A stretch of 64,000 nt of DNA from Larus michahellis (GCF_964199755.1 NC_133900.1:16755201-16819200), one strand, 5' to 3'; shown: positions 1-51,694, counted from the first letter of the stretch. The notes: a model not told the origin generated them from the sequence alone. A program made the numbers and translations.

Positions 1-3000
1 TCGTGGGGGGTGCTCTGGTTTGGGCTCTGGCTGGCGTGCTAAAAGGAGAGTTTAAACAGCTGTTTGGCAGGGTCTGCCAACAGCTCATTTAACTGCGTTT
101 GATCTCGGTTGTGCCAAGAGGGCCAAAGTGAGTTATAAGTAGATCTGAGCCCTTCAGCAGCCCTTAACATCTTCTAGTTCAACAGCTAAAACTCTTTTAA
201 ACGGCAGAATCTATCCGCCATCTAGTGGCCAAAGGCATTCTTAGTCATTCTATTTTTATGCTCCGCTAATTTTACACTGACACCTTGCCCGTGAATTTGC
301 GTCTCAATACTGTCAACAGCCACCCCGGTTTCTGTTTTGTTAGGTGTAAGACAGGTGGAACCACCTTCCCCGGGGTGCTCTGGAACACTGCTGGCCCCTG
401 AAAGAACGGACTTGAAGTAAATACCTTCTAAGAGTTTAAATATTGTCCCAGGTGTGGACAATACATCAAGACTTCGCTCAGGGTTTCTGGGTACAGAAAG
501 TCAAATACGCTTTACTTAAAAAATACGCCTTAGTGAAAAGAATGCACAGTTCTTCCAGGGGTAAAAACAAAACCCTGAGTGCGGTTAATGAAACTACTCA
601 TTCGCTTAAGGTTTCTTGCTGGTACCCGGTATTTGCCTGCTCCTCTTGCAGTGGCTTGCCTTAGCTTGAGCTGACAAAAGCACACGTGGGAGTTTTAGCT
701 GCCCTTTTTGAACTTCCCTGTTACTGCAGTCATGAGACTTCCTGATCAGCCTTAACACATCAGGAAGAAATCAGTGGTTTGACACGAGGCGACTTCCCCA
801 TCCCACCCGCTCCGCCTTTCTCCAGTAAAGCTGTCCCTGTTCTCCAGCCCAAGGGCCTTCGGTACACGGCATTCAGTCCACCTGGCAGTCGGTCACTGTG
901 AGGACAAGCTGTGTTTGCATCAGCTATAGCCTGAGCAGCGCGAAGCTACGTTACGGATGAAGAGATTCATGTAAACAGCTGTTTTAAGTTTGTGGCCTGC
1001 TGAATTTTGCGTGTGTGAGCCCATGCAGAACTGATGCAGTGCTGTTTTGGCGTGACAAGTATAACTGTTCTGGCTTGGCTGGAGCAAAAATGCAGTTAAG
1101 TCTGCTCTCGCTGCCAGCTGTGGGAAGAGGAAGCTTAAGGGAAGAGTGCAAGAACAGGGGGAGGAGAGGGCCTGTTTTTACACCCTCACGACTTCTGCTG
1201 ATCCATGGGGAGGGATGTCACAAACAGAAGTTGCATCAAAACTGCTCCATTGAAAGTCTGCCTTTGCAGAAGGACAAATATTCCTGATACACTTCACCTG
1301 TAAATTAAAAATCATCTTAAAACTTATTTTAAAGTTGGTCCTCTAACTGATTTAAAGTGCTCTACCAGCAGCTGTGGCTCTGTAAAGTAGACAATCTATT
1401 TCATTTTAAAGCATCTTTTGGACTTGAAGTCTATCACAACATTATAGAGTTGTCTTTTTGAACTATTATTATTTTGCAGTGCCTACATTAACAGCAGGTT
1501 ACAAATACACTTAATAGCTTGAAGGATTTTTAGATCCATCCCTGCAGCTCTTACGCAGAAATTCTCACTATGGTTAAGTCAGAAGTACACTGAACAAGAG
1601 CAAGAGCACTCTTGCTTTTTAAGGGTTAAAAAAAAAAAATGAACTCTCGTGACACTGAACTCCAAAGAGGAGTGAAAAGTCAATAAACAGTGAAAGTTAT
1701 TAGTACTTGGTAAAATTTCTTTCCATCTTTCTTTGTAGGGAACATTCACACGAGTATTTGAATGGGATTTATGCATCTTCTGTTACGGCTGCGTCTCCCT
1801 GTGAAAGACCTTTTCTTAGAGCAACAAGTGCGCAGGAGTTATTCTGAAGTTAAAAAAAAATAATAATACAATCATCAGGAAAGCCCTGTTATTTAATTCT
1901 ACAGCAAGGTGAAGCGTCCAAATTGCTGTCCCATAACTGATGCCTGGGCAGCTCTGATCCACAGTAACGGAGATAGTCTGTTCTCACTGTGTTTTTCTGC
2001 CTCAGGATATTTCATGCCACTTGGTTGCCCTTTTTCAGCAGAGAAAGCCAGTCCTGAATAAAACGTGCTAGGTCACAGTGTTTTCCAAATACGAGCCAGA
2101 ACAGCACTTTCCCAAATTTTGAGAGATGTTTTTCGATGCTACGGGACGAAGGTCAGTTAACATCTTCCCAATGGCTCTCCCGTTTCTCCCTCACTAGGGC
2201 CATGGTGAGGCGGATGCAGCGGGTGGAACAGCGCTCCTGGAAATCCCCAACAACCAAAGGGCTCCTCGCTCTGGCAAACACAGGGATGTGGCCACAGAAA
2301 GTTGGAGGGACGGCATTTCTTTGCACGTTCTCTATAAAAAGAAGGAGGATGATCCAGTGCTTTGGAGGTCCTCAGCCGTGTAGGCTACAAGGCCAGATCT
2401 TCTTAATTAGGGATGGGTTAAAAAATTATGGCTAACGCAGTAACTCCCATGTGGGACAATCTCAGGAGAATCTCGTGGGCTTAAGTCACTTCTATATGAG
2501 CTACTTGAGTGCAGTCCTGGAAATGTCATAATTTCTGAGAGATATATATATAGGGATAAAGGTGTCGATTAGATCATTACATTTCATCCAGCACGGGCTA
2601 TTTCTGGATGTTCCTTTCTCATATATTTGGAGACTAGCAAATCTAGTTGAATTTATTTATAGTAACAGAATAAATGAAAATACTTCTTGCTTTTTCAAGC
2701 ATTTGAAAAAGCTTTCGTTTTTCTTCTTGTACAAGGACAAGTGCTTTTAAAATGCTATTCAGATGTATTCAGTGAATGAATGTACGAGAGCCGAAGTTCA
2801 CAGTTATTTTTGTTTAGCAGATGTAGAAGTTTCTAAGGAAGGGGATTCTGAAAATAGTTGCAAGTCTCTGGACTTGCTCAGCATTTCAAGAATAGTTATT
2901 TCTGTCTTCCCTTGAAGACATATTTTAACTTGTCAGACCCATGAAAATGCAAACTGTTCGAGACCTAAAAATTATGTCTACCGTGTTTTAAGTTAAGGAA

Positions 3001-6000
3001 CAAATTAGGAAAAAAGTGTAAGTCTAAGACTGCCTCATGTTGCTTGTTATGCTCTGGAGGGATCAAAAAAGTTTCTAAGTGTGTCCTTTTGATCCTGGTA
3101 GTTTACTGCCAGGCAGATTAAGAATGCTTTTAATGTGTCTGCAGAGATACTGTACCTCTGACTGCTGAATTCCTCTGGGGGCTTTGTCCTTCTGTGCGAG
3201 GCCTCTCATCCTCCATTCTTGTGGGGAAAAGTCCGGTGGTTTTGCGAGGAAAAGCTCTGCCATTGCAAGACCTGGCTCTGCAAGTCTAACAGGAGTTTGA
3301 CCTCCCATTGACGTGTTCCTTTATGATAAAATACAGACGGCAGAAATCTTGCAGCAAAAAAAGGACAGCTTTTTAGGAGATAGGATTTAAGGCCCCCGTA
3401 TGTCAGGTCCTTAAAGCAGACTGAAAAAGCAAGTGTTAACATACCCTGTTGAAATCACAAATCCAAATGTCTCATCTATCTTTGCATTGAAATAAAGTTT
3501 TGACACAGCTGCTTTTACTGCCAGTTACTGGAATGTGACCTCCTCGTTCACTTCCATGCCCGTGTTCTTGTCAAAACTATAAAACTAAAAGCTTTAAGGA
3601 AATTAAAAAGAATAAAACTTTCACCGTTTCTGTCTTGTGCTTGGATTTTATTCGCATTGCGTGCCTGGGGAGAGACTGGGGCTTTAATGTTCAGATCAGT
3701 GTATGTTTTAGGTTGTCTGGGTGACAATAATAAGCCTCATCCACCGGACATGACATCAGTCTTTGCCTGAGAGAAACCTTTCATCCCCTGCTGTGAGAAT
3801 CCCCTGCCAAACACGGGCAGCGAAAAACTGGACCTTTAGTGCTAAAGGCAGCACCTGCAGCTTTATGAGTGATGGTTTAACAGGAGCACTCACTTGACAG
3901 CCCTGCTCACAGGATCCGGAATGGCTGCGGGATTGTGTCTCCAGTGCTTGGAATGCTGCTTGGCCATTCGGGTCTGTACGAAAATGTAACGTCGTGCAGC
4001 TCTTGGATGACAGCGCCTGAAATAATGAGCCATTTGACCTGTCTAGGTGATAACTGAATCCCTTCCGTGTCAAAAGGTTATCACTGAAATGCGGGCTCTC
4101 TGCACGCCCCAAACGTGTTCCAACGCTGCCTACGCCTCCCTGCTCCGATGCCGGGCATCCCCGCTGTCTCGTTGGGCTGACTCAGAAAACCTAACGGGGA
4201 GCATCTTGACAGCAGGGGTGCAGACAGCACCAGCAAAGCTCTTCTGAAGCGTTGTGATCCGCCAAGTGTGTGCTAAACCAAAAGCCGCGTTCCCGCTTTC
4301 TCTCTGTCTGCAACTGTACACGCCGTGCTCAAGGGCTTTCTGCCTGTCCCGAAGCAGCACTGCAGAAAGGCTCATCAAATGTCACGAAGCTTCTATATTT
4401 ACCTGTCTGCACCATGGCCTCCGATAAATCATTCCCGGGCTCCAAACAAATCCAGTTGTACTGTGCTCTGCCAACCAGTTGCCCGCATGTGCGAGCTCCA
4501 GGTTGAAGCCCTTGAGCCCCAGGACTTTGATATGAGGATATATTGTGCGTTTTATTTTCTGGCAACGGGTTTTTCTTCAAATAGTATGATATCAGAGCGT
4601 GGTTCTGTTACTCATTTCTGCAAGAATAAGCTTGCCTCCTTCTTTTCCCAGGCTCTCATTTGTTATCCTATTGCATAGTTCTACTGTTGCATAGTCCTAC
4701 TCCCATTTTATTTAAAACATTGAATAAAAAATGCCGCCTATGAACAAAACTGGGACCTGTCCTTCCTTCAGTCCCTTTTGGTAAAATCCCACTTGCATCA
4801 GCAACGTCAGTTTTGTTTTCAGCAAGAATAAGATTAGGGACTCTTAATAAAATCAACGTTACCTTTATCAATAGCAAACCCTTTCTCTGCTCCCTTTCCC
4901 TCTTCCCTGCTCCGTCTTTCCCCCCAGAAACCCCCAAAACATTGTGCCTTGCATCGGTCGTTGGTTTCCGTGCAGAGGCTGGAAAGACCCGACGGGCCGC
5001 GATGACTAACCTGGTTCTTTATCCGTTCCGTGGTTCCACGGCTGGGCTGAGGTACTGCTCCAAGGACATCTCCTCTGAAGGAACAGCAGTCTTCAAGGTG
5101 TCAGCTGCACAAATCTGCTTCTTAAAGAGGGCTCCGCATGAAAGGATATTAGAAAGCAAACACTATAATGTATTTGTGCTATTGAAAATACTATGATCTC
5201 ACCAGGAAGAATAATTTATAACGTATCTAGAAAAGGCAAAAAAACCCAACCCCAAACAGATGGAGCCCATGCATCTGATAACATTGTTAACATAGGAATG
5301 AGGAAAAAGCTGTGTTTTCACGGTTGTTTGCTAAGATGTCCCTTCTGCAATCACATCTTTAAATTTCTTACTCTATTCAGAGTTCCTATTTGTATTTATT
5401 CCAGTGGCATCAGTCTTTCTTTTGCCCTTTCTTAACATTCAGCAACAGCCCGTGCCTCCAGACGTGGGACTCGCAGTCCTGCGCTCAGGTCACTTTGCTC
5501 CCTCGGTTTTAACCTATCTGTGGCACAAGGTTTTTCCTCCATCCCCTTCTCTTTCAGAGTTTTACCTAAGGGTAAATTTAGGTCACCATACATTATTCAG
5601 GTAGTACGCATGCATTTTGTGTACCTGGCAATAACTAACGGCAGGATGGCTTCACTCTCAGTTGTCCTTTCCAATGCAACCAAGCCAGAAGATTTGGTAC
5701 GCTCTCAAGTTGTTCATATTTTTGTCTGAAAACCAGCGCCTCCCATCCTTTTGTGCTCTCTGCTGGTGGAGATGTTCCCTTACCCACACGTGTTGCCTTG
5801 TGCGGCGATTCCAGCTCACCTAGTTTGAAAATGCTTCGGGGTCACCTGGTCAGGGGGAAAAAGCGAAGCAAAATGACTGCACGAAAAAGGGGGAATTTGT
5901 TTGCCTGGAGCAACAGGAGCTAAAAATTGTGTTTTCTTTATCTGCTTTCTGCATTTTAGTTCTGAGCGTCAGGGAATTGGGGAGAGAGGCGATAGGGTAG

Positions 6001-8300
6001 GGGTGAGGCCCCCGGCGTTTGAACTGTTGCAGGGGGAGGATGTCAGGTAGGGGAGGTGGCTCACAGGACAGCCCGTGATGCCACTCTACGTAACGCATGG
6101 CAGCATAAAAACATCTCATCCCAGTTTTGCCAAACAATTTAGAAATGTAGTTGAAGGGAGAAACCAGCCTTCAGCACCAGGGGCCGGCAAAATTAAACAG
6201 AAGGTAAAGGACACGTGGTGGAAAGATGCTCATCGGAGGACAAAACAGGAATTCCAAAGCACAAACAAGTTTACTCCGCAATAAAGCAATGATTATTTTC
6301 CCAGCTCAAACCCATAAAAAAATACCTTCCAGTTACATTTCACCAAGACGTTTATTATTATCGCAAGTGAAGTGAGATGCAGAATTATGAACATTTGGCG
6401 ATTCCTATGAGAAAAAAAAATATGCTTGAAGCGCATCATGTAAACAGCCAGAAGCCAACATTTTCCAAAAACTTTATAAATATGCTTCTAGATGAAGCAG
6501 ACAACAGCAAGCAAAATTAGCAGACAATTAATAAAAGCGTTTTTGGTTTAAAGTTTTATATTTCTGTGATAAAATTGTACAAAGTCCATCCAGTGAAAGA
6601 GAGCTGTTCCTGCCGTCGGGGGCTGATCCCTGTGGAGCGATGAATGGAGCGATGGCTCTTGGGTTTGAGAAGTTGAGGAGAAAATGCCAAACGCTGCAAG
6701 GTGCTGAAAAAGCCCTCACAAACCCACGATTTGCCATGGAAGTGCCAGTCTGACTGCATGAACCACTGAACAGCTCCATCTTTACCTTGGCTTTCCCCTA
6801 AATAAAGGGCATTTACACATCCCATTAGCCGCAGCTGGGTCCAGCTTTGGAGTCCCATTGACTGCTTCATCTACAGCACAGCCAAGCCGTGGGCCAAGCG
6901 GGATTCCTCCTTCCTCTGCTTCACAACAGTTTAGGCGATACAGAAACCATGCAATCCAAATGAGATCACTTTCTTACATACTTTAAAAAAAAAAAATTAA
7001 AATCAAGAGTGCAGAACCCTGACACTGCTTTCCCAACTGTACAATGCGTCGACCAGTTGGGTTTTGTTTGTTTGTTTTTAGGACAGCATTAATTCCCCTC
7101 CAGTATTAATTGTCCTCCAGTAGCACCTGGTGGGGTTTGACAGCTGCAGGGAGGGGGCTCGCTAGGCGATTAGCGTGCATCCCTGCAGCGTTTTGAGGGA
7201 CAGAGTGACCGCAGAGAGCTGTTGTCTTGCTGCTGCTGCACGTGGGACCTTCAGAACAATTTCCAGAAACGTAATGACCAGGTAGAAAGATCCTTCATAC
7301 CTGATGGAATGGAGAGGTACTGATGAAAAGTCAGTCCCGATGGATTTATGGAGATAAAATAATGTATGAACTGCCAGACTACCTTGGCTCCTCATAAATC
7401 CTCTGCGTTTTAAGTCCTCTTGGAGACAATCATGAGGCGCTGTTCCCAGAAATGGAAGGGTGAAGTCTGAAAGCATGAAAAGTTCAAGGCAGGCAGTTAC
7501 CCAGTGTGAATGCCCCTCCCCTCCCACAAGAGAAAAATGAAATTACTGAGGACATTGTTGAGGAAGGGGTGGGTTGTTTTTTTGGGGGGATGCTATTTTT
7601 CAGTAGGGTATGATTTGTGCAAAGCGACCCCTACTGGAACAAGCTCCCCTTCCCCATCCAAAGGGGTGAAGATGAGGATATTGCTGTAATCACTCCAGTG
7701 TCTTCCTCTCCTCCCCAGGCATTTATAATGAAATAGAGACCCTGCAACTCGCTGGAGCCCTTTGTGCTCACTCTAGCCAGTGTTAATCACAGCTGTTATT
7801 CATTATGCACAGTACCTAACAAACAATTTTTTCCAGGTAATCTTTAACTGCCAAGTTCACAAGACCCTACAGGTGATTATTGTGCTCTGCCAGCTGCTGG
7901 CTAGTTACTTTTGCTCCAGTTTGTTAGCACTACCATGTTATTTTGTCTGCTGACTGATTAAAACCACAAGCCATCAGGGGCTGCTGGGTCAGGAAAGCCT
8001 TGTGGGCTTACGGGCAGGGAAGAGAAAGCTACTGAGATTTATTATTTCCGCCCCCCGCCCCCAACCCAGATCTGAGGAAAATAGGAAATGCTTCTTCAAT
8101 CAGTTTGCCTCTCTAAGCCCTTTTCTTCAATCCTTCAGTAAGAGCATTTCCCAAATCCCCATATTGGATGAAACAGGCTGAAAGAGCACAGGATCTTACA
8201 CATCCATACAATTAGTGTGTAGGGTAGGAGAGGCAGCTCCCTGCCAAGGGGGTTCTTCTCCAGCCCGACTCCAAAGGGAGACACAGCCTCACCCTACTGA
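1..8300. other. Intergenic flank, no gene recognised
   Basis: Mixed-composition DNA with no reading frame that resembles a known protein and no exon with good splice sites and a plausible peptide. The open frames here are short, at most about 130 codons, and look like chance. AATAAA hexamers on the plus strand at 3491-3496 and near 3611 are the only transcript-end-like signals. In mammals the next gene beyond NAA15 is RAB33B; its characteristic GTPase motifs (GDSNVGKT, DTAGQE) were not found here, so this is probably the NAA15-RAB33B intergenic space. Confidence 0.6.
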
Positions 8301-11300
8301 TCTTCTTCCCCTTTGTGAGACCCGCATCCCAATTTACAACCCGCCAGCGCAGGAGGAGACGATGGGGAATTAAGGGAACTAATCAAGGGATCATTTATTA
8401 CAAAGCTGGTAGGCACCTAAGGAGGATGCTGAACCCTGCAAGGAAACACTGGCACTCGTTTACAAACAAAACTCAGCATTTTTATTCATTGATTGACTTC
8501 CTGCCAGTTTTGATATTTGCTACCACCAGAGAAGAGCGTAAAAACACAGTACAACATTGTTAACCGGTTAGGAAGGCTGGAAGGGAAAGCAAATCCCAGT
8601 ACAATTGCAAGTAAATTGGTGGAGTTCGTAATTGTTTTTTTTCTCTTGAACGGATCAGCAATGAAGCAATAAATATGCTGCTGCACTGAACCAACAGGAC
8701 TTTCACTAAGTTTGTGGTTTATTGCATTACAGTTTAAAACTAAACGTTACCCATCATCACACATTTGTTCACCAACCAGGTAAATGACACTTTTATTTTT
8801 TTTCATATGTTATATGCTAAATGGCTAAAATTATGCAGTAGCTGAACTAGACTAGGACTAGTAGAGGTAGATATTGAATGGGCAGTGCCAGGCAGAAATA
8901 TTTAGTAAAAGTACTTTTTGTCTTTTGTTACGAACAGTGAGCAGATGTAACATTTTCAATTAAAACAACAAACATCTTAGGAAAGCTATTCTAAGATGCT
9001 TTGGATTTTCTAGTAATATTTCTCTCGCAATATTCTTACAAACCCTTTGATATGGTCCCATGTAAACTGGACAATCTTTGTCCTCCGAGTTTTCTGCCAC
9101 AATTTACTTGAAGACCAACATACAAAGCTAGAATCTTTGTGAACGTACTACTATTTGCTTGTACCACTCTAAAAGTAATACACGTTTACAGCTTCCTTGG
9201 CGTGGGAAGACTGCATTTATAGTATTTACAGCTTCAGTAATCTTTCTATTAATAAAAAAAAGCTATTTTATACTTAATCTAAAATGGAATTTCTATTATG
9301 CCACCTCCTTGTAACTCACTTCAGTCTCCTTTCGCCGAGCTGCTCTATCAATTGCTCCTTGCCCTTCCCACTGCTGGCTGTAGGCTCTTGGGAAGAAGAA
9401 TCTCTGCCCGAAACAGGCATTAAAAGTGGTGTCGGTGGACCACAGCTTTGATTTCTAGGAAATATAATCACGATAACATGACCATGAGTTTTGTAAAAGT
9501 GTATGCCCTTTGCTCCTTACAACATCCAAGAACAGCTCACGACCGTAATGCTCCTGGAAGCAAGAGTCTTTCCCCAAGCTTAGCAACCATCTTCCTACAT
9601 ATGGAACTTTTAACTTTCATTAATGAGCTGATAGACTGCTTGGTCCCTTACTGATATGACTGTCTGATTATATTACATTTGCATCATTTTCCTCCACAGA
9701 ATCCCAAAGCAGCATGTTATCAGAGAAGTGTAACTCTTACTTACGCCTAGTTCGAGCTTAGGTACCAACTGCATTTTTGGAGCAAACTTTCTTAGGGGGA
9801 AAGACGGGGGAAAGATTCCAAAGTTGGCCAGCTACCCAGTACAGAACACTTACAAAAACATTTAAAGCAATCATGAAAAGGGAGAAACAAAATCACTTTA
9901 ATTCTGGTACATCGAGCTGGATTATGCTATCGAGGGGTTTTGTTAGCATTAGTGGCACACATTCAAAGCCCAACTGCGGTGCACGGGATGCGAGCACTGC
10001 AGGAATGACAGCACCATTGCTCGAACCCTCAAAAGCATCACATTAGACGAAGATAGTACATTTTCTTATTTGAACTTGCTCGTGTGGTACTGAAATTGTA
10101 CTTGCACCTCTCGTTCCTCAGGCCTGATCTTGCCCTACTCTCATCAGTGTTTCCCTTCCACGAAGACAATGCTAATTCAGTCTGCCTGAAGAGTAAGGTG
10201 CCGCACCAGCTTCCAGGGTCAACCGTACAGCTGGAGCACCTCCAGACCTGGAAAAACAAACCAAAGCAAACACTAAAGGAAGATTTAGAGGGTTAATTAT
10301 ACATACCTCATCTAGCCCTAGAAAGCTCCCTGGGAAACTTGGAATTTTCTCCCTGCCCTAGGAGAAAAACTGAGCAACAAAGTTCATTCTGTATTCTGGC
10401 TGACACACCACACATCAGAACATGACTCCTCCTCTATGAACATGGAAGTATTAAGACCTCTACTGACAAAAACCGTAACTGTAGAATATAGAGGCTTTTA
10501 AGGCATTTTAGATGCAAAGAAATGAGTTACTGAATAGACCTTTTTGAGACTATTTTGCCTGTTTGTTCACACATACCACATGTCTGAATGCTCTGGTCTC
10601 CAAATGGATGAAGTGGGCACCTCACCTATCTGTCCTCTTGGGGCAAAGAACTACTTTCAGTTACTTACAATTTAAGTCCACTTCTGACTCTGGCATTGCT
10701 TCATGCAGTGTGCATTCGCACCATCTACAGTCTCTATCTAGGGAAAATCTGTTGTTTGAACTTTTTCTTCCCCCCCTGCCCAAGGAAAGATATCCGTGGC
10801 ACATGTCATCACCAGTGGCTCCACTGATGGTGAGAACATCTTTCTGCAGTGAAAATCATGAAGAATCAAACGAAATCACGTCATTAATGACATTCTACAT
10901 CACTCTGACCATGACTGTAATCCCTGCTCACCTGCTTTGGCAGTCGAGCACCAACGATTACAATTTTGGATCTCGGCATGCAAAGGGAAACTTTCACTGT
11001 AGAATGACACTGTCTGCTACCACTTTGCAAGACTCATTGCATTGGGTTGTAACTTCACTTCCAGCTCTTAAAAACTCTTCCTCAGAAGTTGGCATTGCAT
11101 CTAAACAGGAGAGATGCGAAGATGAAGGAATAACAAATCCTTTGCCAATTAAAGAACCACCTTCTTCAGGTAAACTCTTGACTTAGTTTCATTTGGGACT
11201 GCAGTCTTCTGGAAGGAGATGAGGAACCTCTTTAATCCGAAAGCATCATCTCTGAAGCACTAGGGATGCCTTTCACAGCAAGGTTATGAAGAAGTGTCTT

Positions 11301-12444
11301 TGGGGGAAACCACAACAGATGTGTAGATGGAGGCTTCTGGAAGGCCCACAGAAATATCCTTTCCCACTTGCATAATGAAAGATAACAAGTAACTTCTTGC
11401 TTTTAAGTTCATCTATTTCAATGCAAAAGCAGGCGGTGAAAAAGGAAATAATCCCATTTATAGGCAGCACCCAAAAAACCTCAGAATTTGGAAAAAAAAA
11501 AATTAAAAATTGCTTGATGCAATTCACAATCTGTTAAAAAGAGTGAGCACTCATCTGCCTCCAGCTAAGCATCAGAAGCCAAGGAAACGGCAGCAATACT
11601 CAGAGGCAAGGCCAAAAGCTCATAGCTTGTGTAGGCAAGATTGAACCATCTTCAGGAGTTGCAGAAGACATGCAGTCCAAGTATCTCAGGCTGCAGAAAA
11701 GACTGAGATCTAGACATAAATACCAGAGTCAATTAAAGGCTCCATAGGTATTCTAGTCCCTAAAAGCCCAGCAGATTAAATACACAAATAGAGCAATACA
11801 ACTTACATTTCCGACATGAACTACACTGAAAAGGTACACAACGATAGTCTAACCATGAAAAGAAAGTGGTGCTGAAGACACAAGAAACAAAAACCTGTTC
11901 TTCTGACAGTTAGAAAACTACAAACGCCAATAAGTCTTCCTGGATTTCTTAACTGTACGTGTCAATCACTGAATTCCATGATGTGGAAGAGGAAGGCTGT
12001 GTATCCACACAACAGAGACTCTGTAACTGAACTCCTGCAGCAAAGAAGGCACTCACTTTATAAGCTGTAGTTTATTTTCTGCTCTGTTCTATATGATGAG
12101 CCTATAAAAAAAAATAACCACATTTGAGCACTTATCTATATTATTAACACAGTAGACTTGTAGACTGAAGCTTGACTCGGAAAATAAAATTCAACGTAAC
12201 ACTGATGGAACTTAAAAGCCAAGTAGTAAAGCATTCTGTGTTATAGGACTTCCCAGACATTCAGTATTTACATATAATATGTATTTGCACTTTATACTCG
12301 ACGACCACCCATCAGCAGTGACATTACTAGCGTAACCGGACAGCACAGTAAGCCAACCCTGAGCTGCACTCTAGCGAACCCATTCATTTTTCAAAGTACA
12401 ACAGAGATTGGTTTAAATATTCACACAATTGTTTTTCAAAACGT
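8301..12444. other. AT-rich flank downstream of NAA15, possibly extended 3' UTR
   Basis: AT-rich DNA between the likely NAA15 poly(A) sites and the intergenic flank. Several minus-strand AATAAA hexamers (for example the complement of 8481-8486) mean that a long NAA15 3' UTR isoform could extend into it. It also holds an unexplained plus-strand open frame at 10563-11186, treated as a finding. No repeat family was recognised. Confidence 0.35.
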
Positions 12445-13701
12445 TTTATTGCATTATATTTGGTACCTTATGTTTGACAAAGGAAATTACATCTGTAACT
12501 GCAGGAATAAGAAGCTGGTCTGTTATTGAAAAAAAATCTTGGGCCCCTTAAAAGTTACAAAGTCTTGGGCTTGCCTGAAACAACTGAGCAAGAAATATAT
12601 TCTTAGAAATGTAGGGCTTCAAGTATTACAAACCTGTGACACTGTGGAAAAGTTCCAGAGGTATCTAAACTGCAGCACTTTTATTTTATTTTTTTCTGCA
12701 TAACGTGAACAAGGCCTGCTGAGGTTTTAAACTATTAGTCTCTTGATCAGTCACAACGGTAGTCAGGAGTTCTCCTCTTTGCAACTTCAAGCCATAGTAT
12801 GTTCTCAGTTTCTTTTCACTCTATGTGAAAAATGCATGCTGTCTTTCTAATTAGTTGGTGCCACATCACAGTGCATAATTTTATTTGGTTCTTGCATTAC
12901 AGTTTTAAAAAGTTTGGCCAACCTACGCGGATAGGTTCATCTCCAGAACAGCAATGTTGATTCTCCCCCCTCCCTCCCCGAGTTTAATTCAAAAAGAGAG
13001 AGAGAGAGATATTTAACCGGTTCCTTCAGTTAAAAACTGTGGTGCAAGAACACCAAACTGATCGTGTACAGTGAATTTCAGAGACACAACAAGCTTATTG
13101 AACACACTATGTTTCTTAATTCAGCCTGATATCTGTATGTCCCAGCATCCACAACATAAGACGTATGTTGCAGGTTTCTCTGTATATTCTGATTCACATT
13201 GCTTACTTCCTATGGACAGAATCATCCCCGTATCAAAATCAGTCAGATGCTAAAGCCCCAACAACTCTTTGTGCTCAGTGAAAGAATCCAGTGCTAAAAC
13301 AGCATTTTTGCTGTCTGAGATAACAGTAATCTCACAAGACAAATTTAAAGTAATATTTCTGCCACACACCTGCTCCGAGGGCTACATGCCTCCAGATTTT
13401 ATATAAATTAGTTAAAAACATGGGTAGGTAGGTAAGGAGAAGGGTTTTTTTTCTTCAATTTTAGCAGCTTTTAATTTTTAAGAAACCGAACAACCTATAT
13501 CCAGTAATATGTTAGATATTTTATATATATACTTTGTCAGCAGGATAAAAAAAAAAAAGTAAAACTATTTGAAGGCAACGGTTTGTGGTGGTTTTTTTTT
13601 TCCTTCTGTTCTCCGTGTACATTAGGACAATTCAGCAGGTGCGTGACAAAAATATTATACACCAGATATGGTCCAATGTCATTTTTTTCCAATAAAGTTG
13701 T
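12445..13701 (-). other. NAA15: NAA15 3' untranslated region (estimated extent)
   Basis: The sequence directly after the NAA15 stop codon (complement of 13702-13704) has no further coding frame and is AT-rich, as expected of a 3' UTR. Minus-strand AATAAA hexamers lie at 12880-12885, 12680-12690 (two overlapping) and 12445-12450. I took the last as the outer limit. The true cleavage site is not determined by the sequence alone. A short AG/CT dinucleotide tract lies at 12995-13009. Confidence 0.45.
12880..12885 (-). terminator. Candidate NAA15 poly(A) signal
   Basis: On the minus strand this reads AATAAA. Within about 20 nt it is followed by TGTGATGTGG, a GU-rich downstream element of the expected type. 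It is the first canonical hexamer after the NAA15 stop, about 820 nt away. The further hexamers at 12680-12690 and 12445-12450 are alternatives, and use of more than one site would be normal. Confidence 0.35.
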
Positions 13702-51542
<37,841 letters not shown>

Positions 51543-51657
51543 CCTCCCCGCCGCTCCCGACGATGGCTCCGGGGAGGCGGGTGGGCGGGCGGGCTGCGTC
51601 CCGTCCCCGCTGTTCGGTCGCCGCTACCGGGAGCCTCCCTACCGAGGAGCCTGGCTA

Positions 51658-51694
51658 CTTCTTCTTCCTCCTCCTCCTTCTTCTCCTCCTCCTC
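51658..51694. repeat. Pure polypyrimidine/polypurine tract in the promoter
   Basis: 37 consecutive pyrimidines made of CTT and CCT triplets on the plus strand, equal to a GGA/GAA purine tract in the NAA15 direction about 115 nt upstream of its ATG. It may lie in the 5' UTR or core promoter. Such tracts can form triplex DNA or bind GAGA-type factors. Confidence 0.85.

Noticed and set aside
1-13000. RAB33B, the next gene beyond NAA15 in mammals
   Set aside because: No frame contains the Rab GTPase motifs and no CpG-island promoter is present in this part; it is presumably further left.
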